The notes beneath the pieces are model-generated. The model made no database searches. It had not been told where the DNA came from and saw nothing but the letters and a program-made list of their open reading frames with translations. Below, piece by piece: positions 1 to 8,076 of a stretch of DNA of 21,556 nucleotides. The position numbers were made by a program, and so were the translations under genes. The stretch's first letter is position 1. Every line of letters begins with the position of its first letter. The stretch covers positions 1-21,556 of the forward strand of contig JAFGPH010000535.1 in assembly GCA_016926135.1 (NCBI GenBank). The letters run 5' to 3'. The stretch comes from Deltaproteobacteria bacterium. GTDB taxonomy: Bacteria; Desulfobacterota; DSM-4660; Desulfatiglandales; HGW-15.

Positions 1-279
1 CATGTTGCCAAAGAGCTTGATGAGTTGAAAGGTTCTGGAGATCCCCCGCCTGCATATCTGGTTCGGCTTCAGGCGGGTGATGTTCTCTCCCTTGAACCAT
101 GTGCTGCCGGAAGTGTGGGTATACGTGCCCGACAGCAAATTAAAAAGGGTGGTCTTGCCGGCCCCGTTCGGCCCGATCAGCCCAAGGATCTCCCCCTCTT
201 TGATGTGGAAATCCACATCGAATATGGCCGTCAAGCCTCCAAAGGCCTTTGTGAGCCCTCTTCCTTCAAGCAGTTCCAT
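1..279 (-). CDS. livG: ABC transporter ATP-binding protein, LivG type (partial, N-terminal 93 residues)
   Basis: The N-terminal 93 residues of a cytoplasmic ATPase of a branched-chain-amino-acid-type (HAAT) importer; the rest lies beyond the left edge. The start MELLEGRGLTKAFGGLTA leads to the Walker A motif GPNGAGKTTLFN, followed by the LivG-typical segment GISRTFQLIKLF. The ATG at 279 is chosen because an in-frame stop lies four codons upstream and a purine-rich AAGGGGG precedes it. It follows livM by 22 bases in the same direction, so it is the fourth gene of the importer operon. A livF gene would be expected further left but is not visible. The family call is firm; the substrate cannot be read from this subunit. 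Confidence 0.93.
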   Translation of the reverse strand, partial: MELLEGRGLTKAFGGLTAIFDVDFHIKEGEILGLIGPNGAGKTTLFNLLSGTYTHTSGSTWFKGENITRLKPNQICRRGISRTFQLIKLFGNM

Positions 280-301
280 GAACCCCCTTCACCCCCATGT
301 C

Positions 302-1216
302 TCACCTTTTGCGCATCAATCCGATCAGCCCCTTGGGGAGGAACAGGATGACGACGATCATGATCATGCCGAAAAGGAGCATATAGTAATAGGGAAACCT
401 GGTAATCAACACCTCTTCGATCAGTGCAAAGACGGTGGCACCCAGAATCGGTCCGTACAGATGCCCCGTACCGCCGAAGATGGCCATCAGGACGGGCATA
501 AAAGAAAAGAGTGGGTTAAAAGCTATGGAGGGATCCACATAGGTCCATCTCGTGGCCATGGTCGCTCCGGCCGCGCCCATGAAAAACGCGCTGATGGCAA
601 AGGTGATCGTCTTCAGCCAGGTGACGTGGATGCCGATGTGCAACGCGGCCTCCTCATGCTCTCCGATGCTCCGCAAGGCCAGCCCGAATCTGGAATGCCT
701 GATGAGGAAGGCGGTAAGCAACGCCGCCGCAAAGATGACCAGCATGACGTAGTAGACCGTCGTATGGTCAACGGATACGACGAATCTGCCGACCGTGCCT
801 TTCATGTTCGTCTCCCACCACAGGAGAAAGTGCCTCATGAGTTCGCTGATCCCGAAGGTGAATATGATGAAATACATGCCCCTCAGTCTCAAGGTGAGCA
901 GGCCCATGAAAAGGGCCAGAGTCAGGCTGACGAGCCCTCCGGCAATGATCGCCAGGGGCAGAGGCAATTCTTGTCCCACGACGGCCGAACTGTACACCCC
1001 CACCCCGAAGAATGCCGCCGACGCCAGCGAGATGTATCGGGTAGGCCCGGAGAAAATGGCCCAGCTCAAGGTGAGGGCGATGTGCATCAGGATGGTGTTG
1101 AGCAATATGACAAGATACGGGCTGACGTAAAGGGGGAGGGTCGCCAGAACGAGGAAGAACAGACAAACCACGCCATAGGCGAAGGGCCTGGAAGATAATG
1201 CTTCGATACGATTCAT
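302..1216 (-). CDS. livM: ABC transporter permease, LivM type
   Basis: An inner-membrane permease of 304 residues, the usual LivM size. Most of the protein is hydrophobic, with repeated membrane segments beginning near residue 13. The LivM-type core includes the stretch AISAFFMGAAGATMA around residues 210-224 and the later GGTGHLYGPILGA segment. It pairs with the LivH permease to form the transmembrane channel. The ATG at 1216 lies 4 bases after the livH stop, with a weak purine-rich ribosome site (GGAAGTAGAGAA) inside the end of livH, so translation is probably coupled. It belongs to the operon led by the binding protein at 3522. Family assignment is strong; the transported compound is not determined. 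Confidence 0.94.
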   Translation of the reverse strand: MNRIEALSSRPFAYGVVCLFFLVLATLPLYVSPYLVILLNTILMHIALTLSWAIFSGPTRYISLASAAFFGVGVYSSAVVGQELPLPLAIIAGGLVSLTLALFMGLLTLRLRGMYFIIFTFGISELMRHFLLWWETNMKGTVGRFVVSVDHTTVYYVMLVIFAAALLTAFLIRHSRFGLALRSIGEHEEAALHIGIHVTWLKTITFAISAFFMGAAGATMATRWTYVDPSIAFNPLFSFMPVLMAIFGGTGHLYGPILGATVFALIEEVLITRFPYYYMLLFGMIMIVVILFLPKGLIGLMRKR

Positions 1217-1220
1217 TTCT

Positions 1221-2090
1221 CTACTTCCCGAAAATGCCCGTTGGTTTTACCAGGATCAGAAGGATGAAGATCACATAGTAGGCGACCAGGGAAAGACCGG
1301 CATCAAAATAGGTCACAATGCTACCGATGAGGCCCAGGATGAACCCCCCGATGAGACTGCCGGTGATGCTGCCCAAGCCCCCCAGGACAACCACGATGAT
1401 GGCGATGATGGTGTACTCCAGGCCCATGGACGGCTGAATTTCGTACATCATGCTGATCAACGGGCCGGCCAGGCCCGCCATCAAGGCGCCGAGACCGAAA
1501 CAAATGCCCAGCACGCGATGGACATTGACCCCCATTACCTGAGCCGTCGTCGGGTCTTCGGCGGCCGCCCTGATCGCCTTTCCCATGCGTGAACGCGTCA
1601 GGAAGAAGTAGAAAGCCATGCTGATGCCCACGGCGAACAAAAGGGCGATGAGACGATTTGCCGCGAACAGGGCGCCAAGGAGATTTACCGAGGAATCCAG
1701 GTAGGAGTATCCCCTGATGTCGGCCTTCCAGATGATCAAGGCAATATTCTGAATGATGAAGAGCAGGCCGAAGGAGGCCAGGAGAGAGCTGTCGGCAAAA
1801 GCGCCTGGAGACTCCGCTTTCCGTCTGAGGTATTGAAAGAGGCTCCGATGGATGAGAAACCCGATGATGAAAAGGACCGGACCGCATATGAGCAGGGAAA
1901 GGAGAGGACTGATCCCCAGGAACGTGTAAAGAGACCAAGTGGCAAAGGCCCCCAGCATGATGAACTCGCCATGGGAGACGTTCAGTACCCTTCCAACCCC
2001 GTACTGAAGGCTGAGTCCTACCGCGATGAGGGCATAGATGCCGCCCATGATCAAGCCGCCGATGAATATGTCCAAGAAAATCTCGAACAC
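1221..2090 (-). CDS. livH: ABC transporter permease, LivH type
   Basis: An inner-membrane permease of 289 residues, a normal LivH length. The N-terminus contains the typical IMGGIYALIAVGLSLQYGVG segment, followed by NVSHGEFIMLGAFA. Near the C-terminus VLGGLGSITGSLIGG is the usual LivH signature. The start is a GTG at 2090, with an AAGGG element about eight bases upstream. It heterodimerises with LivM. It is separated from the binding-protein gene by 172 bases that carry a long inverted repeat (2131-2198), a common arrangement where the binding protein must be made in excess over the membrane parts. Confidence 0.94.
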   Translation of the reverse strand: MFEIFLDIFIGGLIMGGIYALIAVGLSLQYGVGRVLNVSHGEFIMLGAFATWSLYTFLGISPLLSLLICGPVLFIIGFLIHRSLFQYLRRKAESPGAFADSSLLASFGLLFIIQNIALIIWKADIRGYSYLDSSVNLLGALFAANRLIALLFAVGISMAFYFFLTRSRMGKAIRAAAEDPTTAQVMGVNVHRVLGICFGLGALMAGLAGPLISMMYEIQPSMGLEYTIIAIIVVVLGGLGSITGSLIGGFILGLIGSIVTYFDAGLSLVAYYVIFILLILVKPTGIFGK

Positions 2091-2130
2091 CAGGATGCCC
2101 TTTTCTCTTCGGGGTTCAAGGCCATGCGGG

Positions 2131-2198
2131 GGCTGCCCTGAGAGACACCGTGTACCGGAGAAGAAGGCCTCGCTGGTCAGAAGGTCTTCAGGGCAGCC
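2131..2198. repeat. Inverted repeat between binding-protein gene and livH
   Basis: Perfect 11-base arms GGCTGCCCTGA (2131-2141) and TCAGGGCAGCC (2188-2198), separated by 46 bases. With small bulges the pairing extends inward (AGACC against GGTCT-like bases). In the minus-strand transcript this would form a stem between the binding-protein stop (2263) and livH (2090). No U-run follows, so it is not a classical terminator. A role in stabilising the upstream mRNA end or partial attenuation is inferred. Confidence 0.6.
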
Positions 2199-2262
2199 TT
2201 CCTGGAACTACCGTCACATGGCCTCTGCAATGTAATCGTTCATCGCCGTGAGGAATGCCTTT

Positions 2263-3522
2263 TCATGGCCATGGAGGCTTGGGATAAATGGGTTTTGCGG
2301 TACGCTTTTCCTTTGCCGCCACGATCTCGAATGCCCCGTTCTGCCACTGGCCCACCTCGCCGGGTGATTGCACGTTGATCTGACTCTCGAATCTTACCGG
2401 ACCGATCACGGTCTCAAAGGTCCCTTTGGCAATGGCATCTCGGATCTTCACCCTGTCAAGACTTCCCACCTTTTCAATGGCTTGTTGCAGTATTTGAACG
2501 GAAGAATAGCAGAATGCGTTCCCATACCAGTCCACCTTCCCCGGACCGGCGAATGCCACCATCCTGTCCCAGAATTCCTTGGCTCCAGGATAGGGGACCT
2601 TCGGGTTCCATGCACCCGTACCCATCACGCCCTCCACCATCTTCACACCCATGGCCTCCCTGTAAGCCGCGAAGGCCGTTCCGATGCTTGTATAGAAGAG
2701 CTTCGGGTTGAACTCCACCGCCTTTGCCTGCTGGGTAAGAAGGAATGTCTCAGGGGGGTAGGAAAATGCAAAAAACGCATCCACGTTTGCGGCTTTGACT
2801 TTCTTGAGCAGGGGCGACAGGTCCTTGGCCCCCAGAGGATAGGTCTTGTACAGCACGACATCGATGCCGTTTACGCTCAACTGGGGTGTCACATAGCCGG
2901 CAAACTCGATCCCGTGGAGGTCGGTATGATGGACCACCGCCACCGACTTGACCCCCAGTTCCTTGCAGAGGGGAACAATGGCATCCGCCTTCACGGGGGG
3001 CTGATTCAGGACAATGAACATGTAAGGGATGGAGGGAGCCATTTCTTTCAACTTCATGGAGTCAACCGTTACCCCCAGTACCGGGTACTTGTACTTGGTG
3101 ACAATAGGGGCTATGGCAAAATTCATCGAAGTACTCCATGGGGGCAACAGGAGATCGACCTTGTCGTCCAGAATCAACTTCTCCACCAGTTTCACCACGG
3201 TTCCCATGTCGCTTTTGTCATCGTAACGGATGATCTCGACAGGGATCTTCTTGCCGTACTTCTTGACGAAGATTCCCCCATTTGCGTTCACCTCTTTGGC
3301 CCACATGTCATATGGTGTCATCTGTGTTGTGATGGCACCAGGTGCATAAGGCCCCGACATGGAGATAGCGTTGCCGATGCGGATTTTCTCCGGCGCTTCA
3401 GCCGATTGTGCCAGGCCTTGTGACGGCATAGTCCAGCCGGCCATGACCATCATCCCTGCCAGCACCAGAACCATCGCCAATTGACCCATTCGCGTAGGCA
3501 AACCTGTCCTTTCTCTCCTCAT
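2263..3522 (-). CDS. Periplasmic substrate-binding protein of a branched-chain/amide-type ABC importer
   Basis: A secreted solute-binding protein of the LivK/AmiC/UrtA-like (periplasmic binding protein fold I) family, 419 residues. The start is placed at ATG 3522 because a perfect AGGAGG stands seven bases upstream. It gives a standard signal peptide: MRRER, then a hydrophobic core around residues 15-30, and a likely cleavage near GLA-QS (about residue 38). An ATG twenty codons upstream would bury the signal sequence and has no good ribosome site. The mature protein opens with KIRIGNAISMSGPYAPGA, the family's ligand-pocket strand. It is the first gene of the importer operon, driven by a promoter at 3872-3901 with an unusually long leader. 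Ligand unknown; amino acids, amides, urea and aromatic acids are all used by this family. Confidence 0.93.
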   Translation of the reverse strand: MRRERTGLPTRMGQLAMVLVLAGMMVMAGWTMPSQGLAQSAEAPEKIRIGNAISMSGPYAPGAITTQMTPYDMWAKEVNANGGIFVKKYGKKIPVEIIRYDDKSDMGTVVKLVEKLILDDKVDLLLPPWSTSMNFAIAPIVTKYKYPVLGVTVDSMKLKEMAPSIPYMFIVLNQPPVKADAIVPLCKELGVKSVAVVHHTDLHGIEFAGYVTPQLSVNGIDVVLYKTYPLGAKDLSPLLKKVKAANVDAFFAFSYPPETFLLTQQAKAVEFNPKLFYTSIGTAFAAYREAMGVKMVEGVMGTGAWNPKVPYPGAKEFWDRMVAFAGPGKVDWYGNAFCYSSVQILQQAIEKVGSLDRVKIRDAIAKGTFETVIGPVRFESQINVQSPGEVGQWQNGAFEIVAAKEKRTAKPIYPKPPWP

Positions 3523-3871
3523 ATTGGCCCTCCTAGGATGATTGAAGGTGGCTTCAAAAAGTGTCTTTGTCGCTTGATTCATTACCGGGTGTTTTCATTC
3601 CTTGTTGCCGTGATTGAAGGGTTCACCTCCTTTCTGTCGTGTATATGGTGAGGGGGCGCACCCCGCTATCCTGCAGGGCGGTCCTTCAATACCCCATCTT
3701 GGGGTATCCAACCGATTCTCAACCCGGTCCGGCAGTGCGTGTTCGCATCCCTGACAAAAAGCCTGCCTTGGGCAGCTGTCGCGCAAAGCTTGCGACAGGC
3801 TTCCTCCTTGAGATTTTGATGCTGCTCCGATGGGAGGGTGAACCCTGAAGAAAGCAAGGTTCTATTGTCCT
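3523..3871 (-). other. Long untranslated leader of the importer operon
   Basis: About 340 bases without a convincing gene between the predicted promoter and the binding-protein start. It holds hairpins at 3777-3800 (CTGTCGC/GCGACAG arms) and 3689-3707 (ATACCCC, 5-base loop, GGGGTAT), and a GGGG/CCCC stem near 3653-3664. A perfect Shine-Dalgarno core AAAGGAGGTGA occurs at 3633-3623 but has no ATG at a normal distance. None of the stems is followed by a U-run. Function unknown; no known riboswitch is recognised. Confidence 0.45.
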
Positions 3872-3901
3872 ATCATTGAACGAAGTTTCCCTTTTGTCAA
3901 C
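3872..3901 (-). promoter_or_regulatory. Promoter and 17-bp operator for the importer operon
   Basis: On the minus strand GTTGACAA-AAG-GGAAAC covers 3901-3885. TTGACA (3900-3895) matches the sigma-70 -35 box exactly. Seventeen bases further on is AATGAT (3877-3872), a fair -10. The GGAAAC half lies in the spacer, as in the four sister sites. The site sits only 12 bases past the biotin carboxylase stop codon, so the importer can be both read into from upstream and started independently. Confidence 0.7.
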
Positions 3902-3912
3902 AAAAGAGAATT

Positions 3913-5397
3913 CTAAGAAGATGAAGGTTTTTGGGCAATGATCCGGGTGAGGACGGCGGCCGCCGAAATGGCGGCAATCCTCCTTTTGTCCGCGGAGAGA
4001 TGGGAGAGTTTCCTCTCCAAGGGTTTCTCCTGCTCGGTGATGGCCCGGATGTCGTCGATTAAGGTGGTTTCCCGGTCGATAAAATGGGTCTCCAGTTCGC
4101 CCTTCACAAAACGCGGGTTCCCCATCACAGCTTTGTGGAACGCCATGTTGGTTCGAATTCCCACGATCACGTATTCGTACAGGGCCCGCTGCATTCGACG
4201 AATCGTTTCATCCCTGTGTCTTCCCCACGCGATGATCTTCGAGATCATGGGGTCATAGTAAGGCGGGATGGTGTAGTGGGCGTACACCCCGTCGTCCACG
4301 CGAATTCCGGCTCCTCCAGGAGGATGGTAGGCTTTGAGCTTGCCCGGGCAGGGCTCGAAGTCGTTCAGGGGATCCTCGGCATTGATCCGGCATTCCATGG
4401 CCGAGCCGTTCATTCGCACGTCCTCCTGCCGGATGCTCAGAGGAAGTCCGGATGCGATTCGGATCTGCTCCTTAACGATGTCCACCCCTGTCACCATCTC
4501 GGTCACCGGATGCTCGACCTGGACCCTGGCATTCACTTCGAGAAAGTAGAAGTTCCCGTCTGAGAAAAGAAACTCCATGGTTCCCGCACCCTCATACCCC
4601 ACAAGTCGGGCCGCCCTTGCTGCAATGGCGCCCATTTCCGCTCGCATCTCGGGCGTCACGGCCGGCGACGGGGACTCCTCGATCAATTTCTGATGCCTTC
4701 TTTGAATGGAACACTCCCGTTCCCCCAGGTGAATGGTATTGCCCGTTGAGTCGCCCAGGATCTGGAATTCTATGTGGCGGGGATGGGGCAGGTATTTCTC
4801 CATGTACACGTCACAAAGACCGAAGGTGGTTGTCGCAATGGCCTGCGTGGATCGGAGGGCATTGGTTAATTCCGCTTCATGGGCCACGATGGTCATCCCG
4901 ATTCCCCCACCACCGCCGGAGGGCTTGATGATCACCGGGTATCCTATTTCCCTGGCCAGATCCGCCGCTTGCCCGGGATCCAACACACATTCCTCTGTGC
5001 CCGGCACCACAGGGACACCCGCCTTCCTCATTTCGCGGCGAGCCTCTATTTTGTCGCCCATGAGCTCAATCACCCGGCTCGATGGCCCGATGAACGTGAT
5101 ACCCGCTTGTTCACAAGCCCGGGCGAATTCCGGGTTTTCCGCAAGGAAACCGTAGCCGGGATGGATCGCGTCAGCCCCGCTCTGCGTGGCCACTTCAACC
5201 ACTTTTTCAATGTTGAGATAGCTTGCCCTTGCCGGCGGGGGACCGATACAGATGGCCTCGTTGGCATATTTGACAAAGAGCGCGTTCGCGTCGGCCTCAG
5301 AGTAGACTGCGGTGGAGGCAATGCCCATCTCCCGGCAGGCCCTCATGACGCGGACAGCAATTTCGCCTCGATTCGCGACGAGGATTTTCTTGATCAT
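3913..5397 (-). CDS. Biotin carboxylase subunit of an acyl/ketone-type carboxylase
   Basis: A cytoplasmic ATP-dependent enzyme that carboxylates biotin, 494 residues with a full biotin carboxylase fold. The N-terminal MIKKILVANRGEIAVRV and HPGYGFLAENPEFA are standard. The ATP-grasp glycine loop reads KPSGGGGGIGM, ERECSIQRRHQKLIEE gives the bicarbonate/ATP site, and NARVQVEHPVTEM holds the catalytic Arg-Gln-Val-Glu. Residues after about 450 form a basic, alanine-rich tail. The ATG overlaps the stop of the carboxyltransferase gene (TAATG), so the subunits are probably translated in step. In other organisms this layout is called pyruvate carboxylase subunit A or AccC. The acceptor is set by the partner, which is atypical, so no gene symbol is assigned. 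Confidence 0.95.
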   Translation of the reverse strand: MIKKILVANRGEIAVRVMRACREMGIASTAVYSEADANALFVKYANEAICIGPPPARASYLNIEKVVEVATQSGADAIHPGYGFLAENPEFARACEQAGITFIGPSSRVIELMGDKIEARREMRKAGVPVVPGTEECVLDPGQAADLAREIGYPVIIKPSGGGGGIGMTIVAHEAELTNALRSTQAIATTTFGLCDVYMEKYLPHPRHIEFQILGDSTGNTIHLGERECSIQRRHQKLIEESPSPAVTPEMRAEMGAIAARAARLVGYEGAGTMEFLFSDGNFYFLEVNARVQVEHPVTEMVTGVDIVKEQIRIASGLPLSIRQEDVRMNGSAMECRINAEDPLNDFEPCPGKLKAYHPPGGAGIRVDDGVYAHYTIPPYYDPMISKIIAWGRHRDETIRRMQRALYEYVIVGIRTNMAFHKAVMGNPRFVKGELETHFIDRETTLIDDIRAITEQEKPLERKLSHLSADKRRIAAISAAAVLTRIIAQKPSSS

Positions 5398-7148
5398 TAT
5401 TCCACCACCATCAAAACGTCTTCAGGGGCGACCATTTGCCCTTCATGGGCCCAGATTTCTTTGACCACGCCGCTGCGGGGAGAGTTGACATGTCTCCTCA
5501 TCTTCATCGCTTCGATGATGGCCACCAAATCCCCTTCTCTGACAGGATCACCCACCTTTGCTTCGATGGATAGGATTAGTCCTGCCATGTTGCAGAGCAA
5601 AGTGCCCGGAGGCAATTCCCTCGTGCTCTGGGTTGCCTCCCCTTTCTCCGCCTCTGTGGTCCTCTGCTCGCCGCCAACCCCGTCCCACTTCGGCGAGATC
5701 TTCACGTTAAATACTTCCCCATCCACCTCCACGGCAAATTCCGTGGGCAACCCTTCAGGCGGGATGACGGGCGGTTTCGCTTTGGCTACAGGCGGTGCAG
5801 ACGCTTTCTTGGTCTCGACGCGTTTCACGGGTTTTCCCGGGATCAGGATTTTGAGCAGCAGAGCGTCGTCGGACAGTTCCGCACCGATTTCGCGGCGCAT
5901 CTCTTCAATGGGTCTTTCGTATCCTTCGGGTTTCCAGTGGATGAATTCCTTGGCCCTGGGCAAGTTCATGACCCGGTCCCTCACGTTCTGATCGACCGGG
6001 ATCACCGGCTCTCCATAGAGTCCCATCACGTATTTGATGGCCTCATCGGTGAATCGTTCGTAGCGCTTGCCCGAAAGAATGTTCTCTATGGCCTGGGCTC
6101 CCACGATCTGTGAATACGGGGTGGCCATGACGGGATATCCAAACTCCTTGCGGACCAGAATCACTTCCTCCAGGATCTCTTCCAGCCGGTTTTCCATTCC
6201 CACCTCTCTGAGCTGCCGGGTGAGGTTGGTCATCATTCCGCCGGGCACTTGGTGCTCAAAATGAAAGAGGTCATACTCCATGGGCACGCCAATCGGCATT
6301 CCCTCTGTTTCGGCAATCTTTCTGAAATGCGCCGAAACCGCGGCCAGGGCGTCCTCATCGATGTCCGAGGAATAGCCCAATCGCTTGGCGTTTTTCAAAA
6401 CCGTCTCCGTGGCAGGAAGAGATGTGCCATTGGCAAGAGGGGCGACAGCCGTGTGCACGGTGGTCGCCCCTGATTTGATGGCCTCCAGATAGCACAGCGG
6501 AGCCAGCCCTGAATTGCAGTGGGAGTGGAATTCCAAGGGGAATCCATGGGCGTTTTCTCGGATGGTGGTGACGAGTTCCCTTGTTTGGTCAGGTGTGATC
6601 ACTCCTGAGGCGTCCTCAATCATAATCCGGTCAATCCATTCCTTCGCCTGCATCAACAGCCGCGTCTTTTGTGCCCAAACCTCCTGGGTATGGGCGGGAC
6701 TGGATGTGTACATCACGGCAGGCACGATTTCCGCTCCCTCGGCCTTGGCGATGCGCGCGAAGTAAATGAATTTCTCCATCTCGTACTGGTAGTCGCAAAT
6801 CCAGAAGCTCTTTATGCCATTGGCGACGGATCGTTTGATCCAGAGGGTGATGATGTCCCGCGGGGTGCTCAGGTCGAAGGAGGAAAGGCTCCCGATCTGG
6901 TAGGATCCGCGAAGAGGGGTCCGGGTGATCAACTTGGCCAGAGTTCTGATTCTCTCCCAGGGATCTTCGTTAAGATTTCGGACCTGCACCGTAAAGGCTT
7001 GGCTGCCCACCGTCGCAATGGAGAGGTACCCGACTTTGTCCATCGTTTCCGCAATGGGGACCATCTGGTCGGTTCTCATCGTGAACCCCCAAAGACTCTG
7101 TTGGGCATCACGCAAGGTTTGATCCACAAAATAGATCCTGTCTCCCAT
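5397..7148 (-). CDS. Biotinyl carboxyltransferase, pyruvate carboxylase subunit B-like with altered active site
   Basis: A carboxyltransferase with its own biotin domain, 583 residues. The N-terminal TIM barrel (about 1-290) belongs to the pyruvate carboxylase/oxaloacetate decarboxylase family: RDAQQS at 13-18 gives the metal-binding Asp14, and HSH at 208-210 gives the two metal histidines. The C-terminal biotinyl domain has EAMKM with Lys549 as the biotin site, after an Ala/Pro/Lys-rich linker. Unusually, the position of the carbamylated metal-binding lysine (normally IKDMAG) reads IEDASG with Glu178. The GGATFD substrate motif is replaced by GSQAFT, and the usual FR-FD motif is changed. A substrate other than pyruvate is inferred. 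The start at ATG 7148 (AAAGGA 12 bases before) is preferred because upstream in-frame sequence overlaps the promoter. Confidence 0.9.
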   Translation of the reverse strand: MGDRIYFVDQTLRDAQQSLWGFTMRTDQMVPIAETMDKVGYLSIATVGSQAFTVQVRNLNEDPWERIRTLAKLITRTPLRGSYQIGSLSSFDLSTPRDIITLWIKRSVANGIKSFWICDYQYEMEKFIYFARIAKAEGAEIVPAVMYTSSPAHTQEVWAQKTRLLMQAKEWIDRIMIEDASGVITPDQTRELVTTIRENAHGFPLEFHSHCNSGLAPLCYLEAIKSGATTVHTAVAPLANGTSLPATETVLKNAKRLGYSSDIDEDALAAVSAHFRKIAETEGMPIGVPMEYDLFHFEHQVPGGMMTNLTRQLREVGMENRLEEILEEVILVRKEFGYPVMATPYSQIVGAQAIENILSGKRYERFTDEAIKYVMGLYGEPVIPVDQNVRDRVMNLPRAKEFIHWKPEGYERPIEEMRREIGAELSDDALLLKILIPGKPVKRVETKKASAPPVAKAKPPVIPPEGLPTEFAVEVDGEVFNVKISPKWDGVGGEQRTTEAEKGEATQSTRELPPGTLLCNMAGLILSIEAKVGDPVREGDLVAIIEAMKMRRHVNSPRSGVVKEIWAHEGQMVAPEDVLMVVE

Positions 7149-7226
7149 AACGCATTGTTTTCCTTTCCAGAAACAAATTGTGGGATGGCAGACCGGGTTT
7201 GCCCACTGCCATTTCCTGCATGATCT

Positions 7227-7257
7227 ATAATGGGATGAATGTTTCCTTTTTGTCAAC
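7227..7257 (-). promoter_or_regulatory. Promoter and operator for the carboxylase operon
   Basis: Minus-strand GTTGACAA-AAA-GGAAAC covers 7257-7241. The -35 TTGACA is at 7256-7251 and the best -10 is CATTAT (7232-7227) with an 18-base spacer. The predicted transcript starts near 7220, giving a leader of about 70 bases before the carboxyltransferase ATG at 7148. It faces a second copy of the same element at 7381, so the 124 bases between them form a divergent control region. Confidence 0.72.
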
Positions 7258-7380
7258 CAAAAAACTCATAGCTACCCTTTTCGTGTCCTTACAACCGGAG
7301 AATGGAAAAGCGGGCGTGGTGTCTCAATGCTAACTCCTTCTCCTTGTGTTGAGAAACCGGAAGGCACCAATTATTTTAAG

Positions 7381-7410
7381 GTTGACAGATAGGAAACAAG
7401 ACGCTATAGC
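7381..7410 (+). promoter_or_regulatory. Promoter and operator for the phosphatase-thiolase-ligase operon
   Basis: GTTGACAG-ATA-GGAAAC covers 7381-7397, one base off the other copies. TTGACA (7382-7387), a 17-base spacer and TATAGC (7405-7410) make the best promoter of the set. The transcript should begin near 7417 and reaches the first start codon at 7483 after about 65 bases. The remaining bases between the two divergent promoters show no gene. Confidence 0.8.
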
Positions 7411-7482
7411 CATTTTTCGGGGTGGCGAAGGATCGGGTGTTCCCGAAACCCTTGTAACGGAGATCCGGGTGAAAGGGCATAG

Positions 7483-8076
7483 ATGGATGAGAATCCTCAT
7501 GTGACCTTTGTCTGCGTGAGAAATCGCGTGCGAAGCACTTTCGCGAAGTTCTACCTTGAGGATTTTCTTGGGAAAAGGGGCGGGAAAGCGACCGTCTCGT
7601 CAGCGGGGTTTGTGCCCCAGGTGCTTAAGGATCAACTGGCTGGGGCTGGGATACCCTTTCCGGTGCCCCTTTTCAATGCACCCATGTCCCGATTGACCCG
7701 TGAGTTCTTGCTTGAGAAGGGGATCAGGGTCCCTCAAGATTGGCGGTCCAAAGAATTGAGCCCTGAAATGATCGACCGATCAGACCTCCTCATTACGGCG
7801 CTTGGCGCGCAGAAGGACGAACTCTGTGATCTTTACATGGAGGCGAGCGCGAAAATCGTCTCCATCCGGGAACTGTCGGAGAGGAAGGGCTATCTGGTGT
7901 CTGAAGATTTCTCGGCCCTTCCTCTCGATCAGAACTACTGGTATTACGCGGAGGAAGAGCCAGGATACGTATCCCGGGTGCTTCGGGAGTGGGAGAAAAC
8001 CCTCGTGAGCGCCATCCCCAACATCACCCGGAGATTGGCGCTGAGTAGAAATGTGCCGGTGGCAAGGGACAAGTGA
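7483..8076 (+). CDS. Low-molecular-weight protein-tyrosine phosphatase / arsenate reductase fold protein
   Basis: A 197-residue cytoplasmic protein with the LMW phosphatase P-loop: FVCVRNRVRST near the N-terminus gives the CX5R-Ser signature (Cys11, Arg17, Ser18). VSSAGF a little further on matches the family's conserved strand. At 197 residues it is longer than the usual 130-160. The DP loop that normally carries the general-acid Asp is not obvious in its C-terminal third, which instead has LPLDQNYWYYAEEEPG. The ATG follows AAAGGG by five bases. It is the first gene of the operon driven from 7381. It may hydrolyse a phospho-intermediate of the pathway or a phosphoprotein, or it may only bind; the sequence does not decide. 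Confidence 0.75.
   Translation: MDENPHVTFVCVRNRVRSTFAKFYLEDFLGKRGGKATVSSAGFVPQVLKDQLAGAGIPFPVPLFNAPMSRLTREFLLEKGIRVPQDWRSKELSPEMIDRSDLLITALGAQKDELCDLYMEASAKIVSIRELSERKGYLVSEDFSALPLDQNYWYYAEEEPGYVSRVLREWEKTLVSAIPNITRRLALSRNVPVARDK

Noticed and set aside
77..1198. Long plus-strand open frame of 373 codons over the livM/livG region
   Set aside because: It is antisense to a clear LivM and LivG, has a low-complexity charged composition (many Gln, Asp, Gly, His) typical of an antisense frame, and lacks a ribosome site.
2368..3423. Plus-strand open frame of 351 codons opposite the binding protein
   Set aside because: Composition is His/Arg/Gly-rich without a recognisable family, and the minus strand encodes an obvious binding protein throughout.
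3689..3707. Seven-base hairpin (ATACCCC/GGGGTAT) as a terminator
   Set aside because: Neither strand has a U-run after it.
4879..5991. Plus-strand open frame of 370 codons across the carboxylase genes
   Set aside because: It spans two well-supported genes on the other strand and shows no motif or ribosome site.
5397..7148. Plain annotation as pyruvate carboxylase subunit B or oxaloacetate decarboxylase
   Set aside because: The carbamyl-lysine and substrate motifs are changed, so the substrate should be left open.
7149..7256. N-terminal extension of the carboxyltransferase by 36 residues
   Set aside because: The extra codons run through the predicted promoter and operator, and the added residues are not family-like.
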